Source of the DNA: Fuerstiella marisgermanici
GTDB lineage: Bacteria > Planctomycetota > Planctomycetia > Planctomycetales > Planctomycetaceae
Length of the DNA: 64,000 nucleotides
Assembly: GCF_001983935.1 (NCBI RefSeq)
Contig: NZ_CP017641.1
Location: forward strand, 4,154,001-4,218,000
Direction of reading: 5' to 3'
Shown here: positions 36,667 through 46,010 of the stretch, piece by piece
Layout of the letters: every line of letters begins with the position of its first letter
How positions within the stretch are numbered: position 1 is the stretch's first letter
The notes under the pieces: generated by a model
The model's database searches: none
The model's input: the letters and a program-made list of their open reading frames with translations, nothing else
What the model was told of the DNA's origin: nothing
Position numbers and translations under genes: made by a program

Positions 36667-37026
36667 AGGGCGGGCCGAAGTTCAAGGTTTGAGGTGGCAG
36701 AACGCAAGGCAGGAGGCGGAATGAGCCACTCGAATGTCGCCTCAGAGTGAACTGAATGAAGTTAGCTCAGATCGGTGGCGGCAAACAAGACCAGTCTCGC
36801 GGCCACTGCAAATGCGCGGGCAATGAAGGCTGATCGCGATTCAGAAAAACAGAACTTGACCCAAATTCGGAAAATAGCTTACAAGTCCGCAATCTCATCA
36901 AAACATCAGGCTATTCAGCCTCTCTCCAACAAACCTCTCTACTTTCTCACCTTCACGCGATTAACTCCGCTGTTTGTCATAACAAACATCTGCGGCGCTA
37001 CAATCGCTGCTCCGGGAGCCCCAGTT
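36667..37026. other. Intergenic region between divergent genes
   Basis: About 360 bases between the deacetylase gene and the parvulin gene. The parvulin frame extends upstream through most of it (from 36775), but that part is low in conserved character. The GGGAG site at 37013-37018 fits a start at 37027, so this is taken as non-coding. Confidence 0.45.
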
Positions 37027-38085
37027 ATGCAGGATGCATTCAAGAAAACAAAGACAGGTCGCGGCAACCGATTCACCACGCTGATCAGCGGAACTCTGAT
37101 CGCCGTGCTGGCCGGAGCCATCGGCATGCAGGTCGCTCGCGTCAAAGACGGTAAAGCGGCGGAACAGGTCGGTCAGCAGGGAATCGGCACCGCTCGAGTT
37201 GAAGGTGCTGAAAAGCCAGTAGGGCGCGTAAACGGCCAGGCCATCACCTATGACGAGTTGGCTCAGGAATGTGTCGAACGTCATGGAAAAGAGGTATTGG
37301 AAAACGTGATCAACCGAACGCTGATTCAGCAGGCCTGTGCAGAAGGCGGAGTGTCTGTTTCTGCCGCCGAAGTGAATCAGGAAATCGCAAGAATCTCTAA
37401 GAAGTTCGGCCTGCCTCAGGACCAGTGGGAAAAAATGTTGCAGGCGGAACGAGGCCTTAGCCCCATTCAATATCGCCGTGACGTGATCTGGCCGATGCTG
37501 GCACTGAAGAAGCTGGCTGGCCAGGACATCCAGATCACTCGCGAAAAGCTGGAACAGGCATGGGAAGACACCTATGGGCCTCGCGTGAAGGCACGCATGA
37601 TGGTGCTGGACAATATTCGTCGAGCCACCGAAGTGTGGGAACGAGTGGACAAGAACCCTGACGAATTCGAAGACCTGGCACGTGACTTCTCTGTTGAAAC
37701 TCATAGTCGAGCACTGGGCGGCACGATCCCACCGATTCGTCGCTATTCAGGAGCTCACCCGAAAATTCGTGAAGCAGCATTCAAGCTGAAAGAAATGAAC
37801 GAAATCTCAGGCGTCATTCAGGTCGACGTGAATCAATACGTCATCCTGAAGTACGAAGGCCGCACCGAGCCGATCGAACACGATCCAAAAGACGTTCAGG
37901 CTTCGTTGACGACTCAATTGCGTGAACAGGAAGAACAGAAACTGGTCGGCAGTGCGTTTGAGAACCTGAAGAAGAAGGCTCGCATCGACAATCTGCTCAC
38001 CGGCGAAACTCATCACCCCGTTTCGCAAACGTCCGGCACGGCAGACGCCGGAGCTTTGGTTGAACCAGCCATCGAAATTCGATAA
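37027..38085 (+). CDS. Membrane-anchored or exported parvulin-type peptidyl-prolyl isomerase
   Basis: 352 residues from the ATG at 37027, which has a GGGAG site 8 bases before it. A signal-anchor helix (about residues 18-37) follows a basic N-terminus. A SurA/PrsA-like N-terminal chaperone helix bundle comes next (VGRVNGQAITYDELAQEC, then ENVINRTLIQQAC). The rotamase domain covers about residues 190-290, with D-F-S-V-E-T-H-S-R-A-L-G-G-T-I-P-P-I. The role is probably folding of exported proteins. The C-terminal 60 residues are charged, then unstructured. A strong terminator follows, so the transcript ends here. Confidence 0.87.
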   Translation: MQDAFKKTKTGRGNRFTTLISGTLIAVLAGAIGMQVARVKDGKAAEQVGQQGIGTARVEGAEKPVGRVNGQAITYDELAQECVERHGKEVLENVINRTLIQQACAEGGVSVSAAEVNQEIARISKKFGLPQDQWEKMLQAERGLSPIQYRRDVIWPMLALKKLAGQDIQITREKLEQAWEDTYGPRVKARMMVLDNIRRATEVWERVDKNPDEFEDLARDFSVETHSRALGGTIPPIRRYSGAHPKIREAAFKLKEMNEISGVIQVDVNQYVILKYEGRTEPIEHDPKDVQASLTTQLREQEEQKLVGSAFENLKKKARIDNLLTGETHHPVSQTSGTADAGALVEPAIEIR

Positions 38086-38144
38086 GCGTTGCCAGCCGCT
38101 TAAGGCAGCGAGCGATCTGTGAGATCGCGCTTAGTAAAAGGTAT

Positions 38145-38174
38145 GAAGCCCGGCTTTTTGAAAAAGCCGGGCTT
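38145..38174 (+). terminator. Rho-independent terminator after the parvulin gene
   Basis: A 15-bp perfect inverted repeat (GAAGCCCGGCTTTTT and its complement, 38145-38159 with 38161-38175) is followed by a short T-rich stretch. The A:T pairs at the tip probably open into the loop. It lies 60 bases after the parvulin stop. A second small stem (GCGATCT/AGATCGC, 38111-38127) lies just before. Confidence 0.85.
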
Positions 38175-38282
38175 CTTTCGTTATAGTCGGCGATGTCACT
38201 CAATTCGCACCGCAAATTGGGCAAGTCACAAGGGCGGAACCCGAATCGTCACTTTCATTTTTGTAGACCGGAGAACATTTTC

Positions 38283-39422
38283 ATGCTGACGACAGACGGC
38301 TGCCAACAGAGGCGACAGAATCTGTGGGCTCAACTTCCCGCTGGCATCGACTGGGTGCTGATCGGTGACGCTCGACACGTGCAGTACTTTTCCAACTTCC
38401 GCATCAACCCCATCAGTTTTTCTGCGGATCAAAAGTGCCTGTTGCTGCTGCAGCGAACCGGCGAGGCGACATTGCTGGCGGACAACTTTGCTCGACGCAC
38501 GGCAGCTTTCGATCCGATTGTTGATCGCGAGGTCATTGTTCCGTGGTACACCCACAAGAAATCCGTCGCCAACCGCGACCACGCTCTGTTGGCGGCATTA
38601 GAAGAATGTCGCGACGCGTGGACGACGGGCACGGGGCTGATTGAAACAGAAAGCGTTTCGGCGGCGGTCGCGGCCGTGACGAAGCCAGACTTTGCTCAGC
38701 AGGACGTTTCGCTGAATACGGTGATTCGCCAACTGCGGCGTCAGAAGCTGCCGGATGAAGTGGCCATTCTGCGAAAGTGTATGGCCGCCTGCGACGCCGG
38801 GCATGCGGCGGCGTTTGATGCTGCGAAGCCGGGCGTTTCAGAACTGGACGTTTATCTCGCGATTCAGCAGGCGGCTGAGAAAGCGGCGGGCAGTGCCTGC
38901 GTGGTTTACGGAGATTTCCGAGCGACCAATGCTGTTCAATTCAAAGCGGGGGGCTTGCCGACGGACTATGTGCTGAAGGATGGCGACCTCTTTATCGCCG
39001 ACTACAGCGTCGTCATTCACGGCTATCGCAGTGACTTCACGAATACTTTGGCCGTCGGCACACCGTCGGCGGACCAGGTAAATCAATTCGAAGCGTGCCG
39101 CGACGCAATCACAGCAGCCGAATCGGTGTTGAAAGCCGATGCGACGGGCAAGGCTGTCTACGAAGCGGCATCGAACGTTTTTCTGGAACGTGGATATCCT
39201 GCGCTCGCTCATCACTGCGGTCACGGTCTGGGCATGGAACACCCCGAACCGCCGATTCTGGTTCCGGAAAGCGACGACGTGCTGCTGAAGGGCGACGTCG
39301 TCACGCTGGAACCGGGTTTGTATATCGAAGGCGTTGGTGGAATGCGGTATGAGCACAACTATCTGGTGACGGATGAAGGCTTTGAGCGCTTAAGCAACCA
39401 TCGGCTGGCCCTGCAGCGCTAG
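38283..39422 (+). CDS. M24-family Xaa-Pro dipeptidase-like metallopeptidase
   Basis: 379 residues from the ATG at 38283, with GGAG 9 bases before it. An N-terminal creatinase-like domain (about residues 1-145) precedes the pita-bread catalytic domain. Metal ligands can be placed: Asp in F-I-A-D-Y and Asp in Y-R-S-D-F-T-N, His in H-H-C-G-H-G-L-G-M-E-H-P-E, Glu in T-L-E-P-G-L-Y and Glu in M-R-Y-E-H-N-Y. The complete set suggests an active aminopeptidase P or prolidase-type enzyme. No signal peptide, so cytoplasmic. Confidence 0.92.
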   Translation: MLTTDGCQQRRQNLWAQLPAGIDWVLIGDARHVQYFSNFRINPISFSADQKCLLLLQRTGEATLLADNFARRTAAFDPIVDREVIVPWYTHKKSVANRDHALLAALEECRDAWTTGTGLIETESVSAAVAAVTKPDFAQQDVSLNTVIRQLRRQKLPDEVAILRKCMAACDAGHAAAFDAAKPGVSELDVYLAIQQAAEKAAGSACVVYGDFRATNAVQFKAGGLPTDYVLKDGDLFIADYSVVIHGYRSDFTNTLAVGTPSADQVNQFEACRDAITAAESVLKADATGKAVYEAASNVFLERGYPALAHHCGHGLGMEHPEPPILVPESDDVLLKGDVVTLEPGLYIEGVGGMRYEHNYLVTDEGFERLSNHRLALQR

Positions 39423-39429
39423 CCGTAGT

Positions 39430-39462
39430 GCTACGTGCGGCGCGCACGGCATCCGACGTAGC
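39430..39462. terminator. Hairpin after the M24 peptidase gene
   Basis: GCTACGT (39430-39436) pairs with ACGTAGC (39456-39462), with a further GC-rich inner structure. It lies 8 bases after the M24 stop. There is only a weak T-tract, so termination is possible but unproven. Confidence 0.5.
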
Positions 39463-39593
39463 GTTTGCAGAGCTTGCGATCACACTGGAATCTGCCATGA
39501 TTCCTGCGGACTAAGCCTGCTGTTCGGGTACTCGTAAAATTGCCACTGACACCTGCCTCGCCGCTCACCAGCAACTTCACAGGGAATGAAATT

Positions 39594-40127
39594 GTGGATT
39601 TAAAAACATACATTCGGTCGATTCCTGACTTCCCGAAGCCGGGCATTATGTTTCGCGACATCACGCCGATGCTAAAATCCGCCAATGCGATGAAAGAAGT
39701 CATGCGGCGAATGGCCGAACCGTATCGCGATGCCGGCATCACATCAGTGCTGGCCGCCGAAGCGCGAGGCTTTGTCTTTGGAGCACCGCTGGCCATGGAA
39801 CTGGGCGCAGCCTTCGTGCCGGTACGAAAACCAGGAAAGCTGCCTCATAAGACAGAGACGCTGCATTACGATCTCGAGTACGGTTCAGACGCGTTAGAAA
39901 TTCATGAAGACGCCATTGAAAAAGGTGATCGAGTTCTGCTGGTCGACGATTTGCTGGCGACCGGTGGGACCATCGAAGCCTGTATGAAGCTGGCGAATCG
40001 GCAGGGGGCCGATGTTGTCGGAGCGGCGTTTGTGATTGAGCTAGCCTTTTTGAACGGACGCAGCCGCCTTGGCGACTATGACATCTGCAGCCTGATTGAA
40101 TACCAAACGGAAGACGCCAACGAGTAA
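39594..40127 (+). CDS. apt: Adenine phosphoribosyltransferase
   Basis: 177 residues from a GTG start at 39594, preceded by AGGGAATG about 9 bases upstream. It starts with [17 protein letters not shown]-x-F-R-D-I-T-P, the classic Apt opening. The PRPP-binding motif is [13 protein letters not shown], and the A-E-A-R-G-F-V-F-G block matches the purine-binding region. It converts adenine and PRPP to AMP in purine salvage. Length agrees with E. coli Apt. A longer TTG-started frame adds 18 residues not found in the family. It is first of a likely three-gene operon. Confidence 0.96.
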   Translation: MDLKTYIRSIPDFPKPGIMFRDITPMLKSANAMKEVMRRMAEPYRDAGITSVLAAEARGFVFGAPLAMELGAAFVPVRKPGKLPHKTETLHYDLEYGSDALEIHEDAIEKGDRVLLVDDLLATGGTIEACMKLANRQGADVVGAAFVIELAFLNGRSRLGDYDICSLIEYQTEDANE

Positions 40128-40132
40128 TCATC

Positions 40133-40501
40133 GTGCCTGAATTCACGCTGCCACAACTTGTCGACCTGTTCCAGAAAACGATGGCACACGCCTGGATGGT
40201 GCGCACTTTTATTAAGCATTGCGATGAAGTCGAAGACTATCCGGAACTGATGGGCATTGTCCGAGCCGTCTTCGACATGAGCCGTGCGATTGAGACGAAA
40301 ACGGACGATCCGGCCGTGTATTTCAAGTTCGTCCGTAAGAAGCTGGGAAAACTGCGAAAAGCGGCCGAGCAGTTTCAGCAGGATGCATGGAGCGCTTCGA
40401 CGCACACCAATTTCCAACAGGCGGTCACGTCGATTCTGTACAGTGTTGAGCAAATGGAGCATCTGCTGGCTCAGGCGGACACGCTGCTGGCAGAAGCCTG
40501 A
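40133..40501 (+). CDS. Uncharacterised small helical protein downstream of apt
   Basis: 122 residues from a GTG at 40133, 5 bases after the apt stop. It is predicted largely alpha-helical, with no signal peptide or membrane segment. Patterns such as A-W-M-V-R-T-F-I-K-H-C-D-E-V-E-D-Y-P-E-L and K-L-G-K-L-R-K-A-A-E-Q-F are not matched to a known domain. Tight spacing implies co-translation with apt. Function unknown. Confidence 0.65.
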   Translation: MPEFTLPQLVDLFQKTMAHAWMVRTFIKHCDEVEDYPELMGIVRAVFDMSRAIETKTDDPAVYFKFVRKKLGKLRKAAEQFQQDAWSASTHTNFQQAVTSILYSVEQMEHLLAQADTLLAEA

Positions 40502-40585
40502 TGTAGCTCGATTCGCGCTGCGTGGCGTCTTCGTTAGAGTACCAAGCTAACCTGCCGCGCGACCTTCACCACGACTGCCGCTCTC

Positions 40586-43500
40586 GTGTCCACCGCCACC
40601 GTGACATCTCGAATTCCCGAACTGCGCCGAGCGATCCGGCAGGCGAAGGACGTGGCATTCCTTGTGGAACCGCGCGTTGTGCGGCGCGTGATTCGCGAAC
40701 TCCACGGCTACGCTCGACTATCAACCCGCGTTCCGCACACGGACGTCTTAGTGGTCCGCCACATAGACGTCCGCCAATACGCTCATCCCGACGAACTGGG
40801 ACTGGACGACTTCAGCCAGCTTCCGGACCTGGCCATTCTGGTCGCTCAGCCCGAAGAGCACGAACTGGAAAACCAGCCGCTGCAGGATCTGATGCAGTTG
40901 GAATGGGCGCGGTTGTTTCATGGTTGCATTGACCTGACGCTGACGGAGCAGATTGACAGCGGTTTGCTGACTCGAGCCCGCATTCAGGAATGCATCGACC
41001 AGGTTGGCCAGGTCGAATTCGACGAAGCTCACGCCGTCTTACGATCAGAATTGCGACTGATCGATTCGGAATCGTATGTCGAAGCTTACTGCGAATTCGT
41101 AGCCGTCTTTCTGACGCTGTCGCGGTTCTCGCCCGACCTGCTGGCCGTTTGGTTTCCGTCATTAACGAACGTCGAACGCGTTCTGGCGGTGTTGTCGCAA
41201 CGCATGGATGTCGACCGGCTGTTCCGCGAGACTCAACTTTACGGAGCCACTCAGCCGGACCTGACGTCGGGCAACATGATGGACGAAGCTCGCGTGGCCA
41301 GCGAGCGGCAAAGCTGGACGGAAGGCATTTCACTGCAACCTTCCGTCGGGCGATACAACCGACTGGTGCGCAAACGCGCGCGATGGGGCGATCGCGGTAA
41401 CACGGTCGCAGCAGCCGTGTGTGCCATGCGAGCCGTCGAAGCGGCATCCACCGAAGACGAAAAACAAACGGCTCAACAAAACGCCGAAGCAGACATCGCG
41501 GCTCTGGCACTTCGGTTGCGGGCCGCGTTGAACTTTCGCGAAACGGATCTGGAGGACTGGCGGCAGTCGATGTGGGAACTGCTGCAAAACTCGACTCACG
41601 GCTTCTGGAACTCGGACAAGAAACTGCTGTACGACCTGCAGAAGGTGTGCCTCGACCACGAACGCACCGTCTACAAAGTGGACCTGGTGAAGTGGATTGT
41701 ATCTCGAGGCAAACGGCCATTGCGCCGGCCTTTGACCAATCTTCGAGAAGTCATGATGGCCAAACACCTGGCCAGTTCTGCAGCGCGGTTGGTTTATGTC
41801 CGACTTTCCGGAGCCGAGCGGCTACGGCTTTCCCGTCTGCTACACGCGGCGGCCGAACTGGCTGAAGAACAGATGCGGCAGCGCATGCGTTCTGCTCTGC
41901 AGGAAACGATTGTTGAGGTCGGCCTGACGCCCAAAAGCGTGCCTGAGCAGGTGGCCTTCGACAAAGTGGTCGAAGAATCACTCGACTGCATCACACTGCG
42001 CGGGTACCTCACAATGGGCTACCTCCGCGACGCCATTAGCCGCAACGACCTGAAACTTCCGGACCTGACGGACCCACGGGACCTGATTCGTGGTGACCAC
42101 CTTCTGCGCACGGACGACCGGCTGGACGTGAGCCTCGACGGTGTCTACCGCCGAGGGGAATTCTATCTGCGGTGGCTGCAAATCGTCAGCTCGCTCGCCT
42201 TCGGAACCCGCGTGGGCCGCTTCGCCACGCTGTTTCTGGCCATCCCGTTTGGAGGCGCGGTGGTTATCGTGGTAGGCGTGCACCATCTGCTGGGACTTGG
42301 CCACAGCACTCCGGATGAACATGAGGCCGCAGTCGACGAATCGACGTTACCGGATTCCGACTCCCCGATCGAAACTGAAGACTCGCCGACTGATGTCGCG
42401 ACAAGCGAGACGCCGCTGGCCGACACCCCAGATGCGCCGACCGAATCTGTTGCAGCAGCCGTGACGGACGATGCATCGCCCGTCACCGATGACGCGACCG
42501 ACATCGGACAAACTTCTACGGAAAAACCCGTCGTCACGGCGCTACTGACGTCGATCGATGGTGAGGCAACGGAATTGACTTCTGAAGCCGTCAACGAAGA
42601 AACGGTTGGTCAGGAAAGCGTCGGCCAGCCGGACGAGCCCCCCAATTTTCTGTACGAATGGGTGGGTGAGCAAACAGTGCCGCTGTCCATCGCGATCGGC
42701 TTTCTGCTGATGGCGTTGATTCATCTACCGAAATTTCGGCAGACATGCGGCAACGTTGTGCGCTATGTCTGGAAAATCATCCGCACGGTGATCTGGGACA
42801 CGCCAATGAAGCTGGCGCGGCTACCGATCATTCGCAAAGTCTGGCGCAGTCGCTGGCTGACTCGGCTACGTCGCTACATCACCACTCCGTTTCTGATTGC
42901 GTGGCTAGGCTGCCGAGCGCTGCCGACGGTGCTCGACCTTGTGCCTCAAATTAACTTGAGCCCTCAATCGTGGCAGATGGTCGGTATTGTCGGGCTGTTG
43001 TTAAGCTTTGCTATCAATTCGCGGTTGGGCCGCGATGCCGAAGAACTGGCGGGAGAATGGCTGGCCAATGTGTGGCACGATCTGCGCTCACGTTTTCTGG
43101 TGGCGTTATTCGAATGGGTGATGGATTTCTTCAAATGGGTTCTGAACGTCGTTGAACGATTCATTTACGCCGTCGATGAATGGTTGCGATTTCATAGTGG
43201 CGAAACGTGGGCCAGCCTCGTAGCCAAGGCGTGCCTGGGAGTCGTCTGGTCGTTTGTGGCGTTTCTGATCCGTATCTATGTGAATCTGTTAATCGAACCG
43301 ACGCTGCACCCTGTGAAGCACTTTCCCGTGGTCACGGTGGCTCACAAGATTTTCCTGCCATTTATTCTTGTCATTCGCGACGCCATGCTGTGGGTGTTAA
43401 CGCCGTATGTCGGCGTCGCTTTGGCAGAAACGATCACGTGGTTCAACATTCTGTTCCTGCCGGGAATTTTTGGATTTCTGGTCTGGGAGTTGAAAGAAAA

Positions 43501-44347
43501 CTGGCGGCTGTATGCATCCAATCGCGTTCCTTATCTGCAGCCGATCGCGATCGGGTCTCACGGAGAAACGGGTGCTCGACTACTAAAGCCGGGATTTCAT
43601 TCAGGCACGCTGCCCAAACTGTTCGGCCGACTTCGCCGACTCGAACGCAAGCCGCCGTCGTTTCACCGCTTCAGCGAACGGCGTGCGTTTCGAGAATCGC
43701 TGGAACACGTGGAACGCGATTTTCGACGATTCGTGGAACGCGACTTGATTCAGTTTCTGTCCTACTGTGTCGTCTGGAAGGATTCACAGGTCACCTGTCG
43801 GCAGGTGCATTCGGCGTCGAATAGCCTGATGGTAGAACTGGACCTCGCCGGCTCACCACATCCGCCCCTGCAGCTGTTATTTCAGGAACAGTCGGGCTGG
43901 CTGGTCGCCACGGTCGCAGAACATGGCTGGCTGGATTTCGTGACCCCCGAGCAATTGCACAGCTTCGAAACGGCGCTGCGAGGCTTTTATAAGAAGGCGA
44001 GCGTTGATTTGGTCCGCGAGCAACTGGAGCGGCGACTGATCGGGCACCATCCTTACGACGTTTGCGACCAGGGTCTTGCAATCTGGCCCGATCGCCAGTT
44101 CGACCGCGAGATCATCTGCAACCTTCACCGACGACATCAGATCCGCCCGTCGCCGCCATCGTTGGCCGCCAGTTATGGGCTGCAGCCCGCGTCACGTGAA
44201 TCGGTCGTATTCGCCGAATCCGAATTACCGTGGGTTGAATGGAAGCAGCTTTGGGCCACGCCGGAAAATTCCGAGTCTGCTCACCAACTGCCGCTGGCCT
44301 GCATGCAATCGGCTCGAACAGCATTGATCCGCACGGCGAGAACTTAG
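40586..44347 (+). CDS. 1253-residue polytopic membrane protein of unknown function
   Basis: Starts with GTG at 40586. Residues 1 to about 535 are soluble and helical. A first membrane helix lies at about 540-570. A linker of about 110 residues rich in Asp, Glu, Ser and Thr follows. Residues about 700-970 contain six or seven more hydrophobic helices, and the last about 280 residues are soluble again with many Arg. No catalytic motif is recognised. The gene follows apt and the small helical gene, 84 bases after the latter. A similar large size and layout suggests a planctomycete-specific envelope protein. This is inference. Confidence 0.7.
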   Translation: MSTATVTSRIPELRRAIRQAKDVAFLVEPRVVRRVIRELHGYARLSTRVPHTDVLVVRHIDVRQYAHPDELGLDDFSQLPDLAILVAQPEEHELENQPLQDLMQLEWARLFHGCIDLTLTEQIDSGLLTRARIQECIDQVGQVEFDEAHAVLRSELRLIDSESYVEAYCEFVAVFLTLSRFSPDLLAVWFPSLTNVERVLAVLSQRMDVDRLFRETQLYGATQPDLTSGNMMDEARVASERQSWTEGISLQPSVGRYNRLVRKRARWGDRGNTVAAAVCAMRAVEAASTEDEKQTAQQNAEADIAALALRLRAALNFRETDLEDWRQSMWELLQNSTHGFWNSDKKLLYDLQKVCLDHERTVYKVDLVKWIVSRGKRPLRRPLTNLREVMMAKHLASSAARLVYVRLSGAERLRLSRLLHAAAELAEEQMRQRMRSALQETIVEVGLTPKSVPEQVAFDKVVEESLDCITLRGYLTMGYLRDAISRNDLKLPDLTDPRDLIRGDHLLRTDDRLDVSLDGVYRRGEFYLRWLQIVSSLAFGTRVGRFATLFLAIPFGGAVVIVVGVHHLLGLGHSTPDEHEAAVDESTLPDSDSPIETEDSPTDVATSETPLADTPDAPTESVAAAVTDDASPVTDDATDIGQTSTEKPVVTALLTSIDGEATELTSEAVNEETVGQESVGQPDEPPNFLYEWVGEQTVPLSIAIGFLLMALIHLPKFRQTCGNVVRYVWKIIRTVIWDTPMKLARLPIIRKVWRSRWLTRLRRYITTPFLIAWLGCRALPTVLDLVPQINLSPQSWQMVGIVGLLLSFAINSRLGRDAEELAGEWLANVWHDLRSRFLVALFEWVMDFFKWVLNVVERFIYAVDEWLRFHSGETWASLVAKACLGVVWSFVAFLIRIYVNLLIEPTLHPVKHFPVVTVAHKIFLPFILVIRDAMLWVLTPYVGVALAETITWFNILFLPGIFGFLVWELKENWRLYASNRVPYLQPIAIGSHGETGARLLKPGFHSGTLPKLFGRLRRLERKPPSFHRFSERRAFRESLEHVERDFRRFVERDLIQFLSYCVVWKDSQVTCRQVHSASNSLMVELDLAGSPHPPLQLLFQEQSGWLVATVAEHGWLDFVTPEQLHSFETALRGFYKKASVDLVREQLERRLIGHHPYDVCDQGLAIWPDRQFDREIICNLHRRHQIRPSPPSLAASYGLQPASRESVVFAESELPWVEWKQLWATPENSESAHQLPLACMQSARTALIRTART

Positions 44348-44395
44348 AACGCCTGTCCGCATACCAGCGCCATCCGCAGTGCTTGCGGGCAGGTT

Positions 44396-45586
44396 TTAAG
44401 CCGTGCTGGTCACTCGATCCGCAACATGCGAAATCGCTTCTCTCATCAGAGTGTGGTCGATCGAATGCACGTTGATGGGTGAGCCGATCTGTTTCAGCAT
44501 CGTAATTGTCAGTCGGCCGCCCAGATGCTGGCGAAATTCTTCCAGACCGCCAAACAGCGTCTCCGTATCGTGCAGTGCCGGGTGATCCATCAACAGGCCG
44601 AGTCGATCGAGGCAATCGAGCACTCGTTCGGCATCGTCGGCCGGTAGACCGTGAGCCAGGCTGGAATAAACGGTATCGACAGCCACACCGATCGCGACGG
44701 CTTCTCCATGACGCAACCCAAAGTCGGTCATGGTTTCCAGCTTGTGAGCGGACCAGTGCCCGTAGTCCAGTGGTCGAGCTTCCAGCATTTCGAACGGGTC
44801 GCCACCTTCGGTAATGTGTTTCAGGTGCCATTTGGCCGATTCCGCGATCACGCTCCACGCTGGTTCGTTGCGATCGCAGATATCAGCGGCACTCTCGTGA
44901 ATGCGGCGAAAGAAGTCGGCGTCCTTCAAAAGCGACACCTTCACGGCTTCTGAGAAGCCGCAGCGGAAATCGCGGTCACTCAATGTTTCTGTCAGTTTCC
45001 GGTCGTTGATCACGCCCCATGGCACGGCAAACGTACCGACCCAGTTCTTCTTCTGGAAAAGGTTGATACTGTTTTTCACACCGATGCCGGAATCGCCCTG
45101 AGCCAGCGTGGTGGTGGGAATACGAATCAGCCGGATGCCTCGGTGAGCGATTGCGGCCGCAAACCCGACGGCGTCCAGCACGGCGCCGCCACCGATTGCC
45201 ACGACATAACTGCGGCGATCCAGATCTGCGTGATTGAAGCACTTCAACATGCGTTCGACGATGTGGATGTCGTTTTTAACATCTTCCCCACCCGGCAGAA
45301 TCTGAATATTTCCCGTAACCCGAACCTTTTCACTGTGCTGCTGGCAAAACGAACGGATGCGATGCTTCAGTTCCGGATTCGCATTCGCGACGTGTTCGTC
45401 CATCCAGAACTGCACTCGCGGGACCCGCCCTTCAGACGTTTCCAGAAGTTCAAGCAGCGTTTCCGAATCTGCGGCGAACAGATCGCGGGTAAATCGCAGG
45501 CGATGCTGGAACTTCACCACAAAAGGTACAGTTACGTTGTTGTCGCTGGCGGCGGGCTGGTGCCGGCTGAGATCTTGAGCTGTCAT
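44396..45586 (-). CDS. 3-dehydroquinate-synthase-family cyclase, EboD-like
   Basis: 396 residues from the ATG at 45584-45586. Sugar-phosphate-cyclase motifs: [50 protein letters not shown], and [11 protein letters not shown]. The combination [12 protein letters not shown] and G-G-D-P-F-E-M matches EboD of the ebo clusters better than AroB. AroB makes 3-dehydroquinate from DAHP with NAD and a divalent metal. The EboD substrate is not established. No other ebo gene (eboA-C, E, F) is adjacent. A 129-residue upstream extension to 45973 lacks similarity. Confidence 0.85.
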   Translation of the reverse strand: MTAQDLSRHQPAASDNNVTVPFVVKFQHRLRFTRDLFAADSETLLELLETSEGRVPRVQFWMDEHVANANPELKHRIRSFCQQHSEKVRVTGNIQILPGGEDVKNDIHIVERMLKCFNHADLDRRSYVVAIGGGAVLDAVGFAAAIAHRGIRLIRIPTTTLAQGDSGIGVKNSINLFQKKNWVGTFAVPWGVINDRKLTETLSDRDFRCGFSEAVKVSLLKDADFFRRIHESAADICDRNEPAWSVIAESAKWHLKHITEGGDPFEMLEARPLDYGHWSAHKLETMTDFGLRHGEAVAIGVAVDTVYSSLAHGLPADDAERVLDCLDRLGLLMDHPALHDTETLFGGLEEFRQHLGGRLTITMLKQIGSPINVHSIDHTLMREAISHVADRVTSTA

Positions 45587-46010
45587 CAGGAATTTGCGTA
45601 TTTCTGAGGCCAAGGGCTGAAAGTTCGGGCGAGAACCGCCTCGAACCAGAACCGGGTGGGGAGGATACCCCAGCATAAGCAGAAAGTTTGCTGGAAACCA
45701 TCGTACGACGGGCAAAGCCAGCAGGTTCGACAGCTTCGAACCCGGTTCGAAGAGTCCGAAACCGGGAAGGTCGCCGGTCCGGTAAGGTGTATCGACGGTG
45801 CAATCGGAACAACCGGTACACGCATACTTCGTTCGACCGCTAGCCAAACTTTGTGCGTGATTGGATACACGAGAACAGGCCATCGGTTCGAAAAGAACTC
45901 GCAGTGTTACCCAAGTTTCTGGATTGAGGACACAACCTGCCAACGCAAAGTTTTGCTCAGCAGGAATCCTCAACCTCCCCCCTTCAGCTCAATTTCAGGA
46001 GAAGTGAACA
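45587..46010. other. Divergent intergenic region
   Basis: About 420 bases between the EboD-like gene (minus) and the Cys-rich gene (plus). It is GC-rich. The only defined signal is the AGGAGAAGTG ribosome binding site just before 46011. Promoters for both genes are expected but not pinpointed. Confidence 0.4.

Noticed and set aside
36775-37026. N-terminal extension of the parvulin gene
   Set aside because: A good GGGAG site precedes the ATG at 37027, and the extension would bury the signal-anchor helix.
45587-45973. N-terminal extension of the EboD-like gene
   Set aside because: The added 129 residues lack similarity to the family, and the remaining 396 residues match the normal length.
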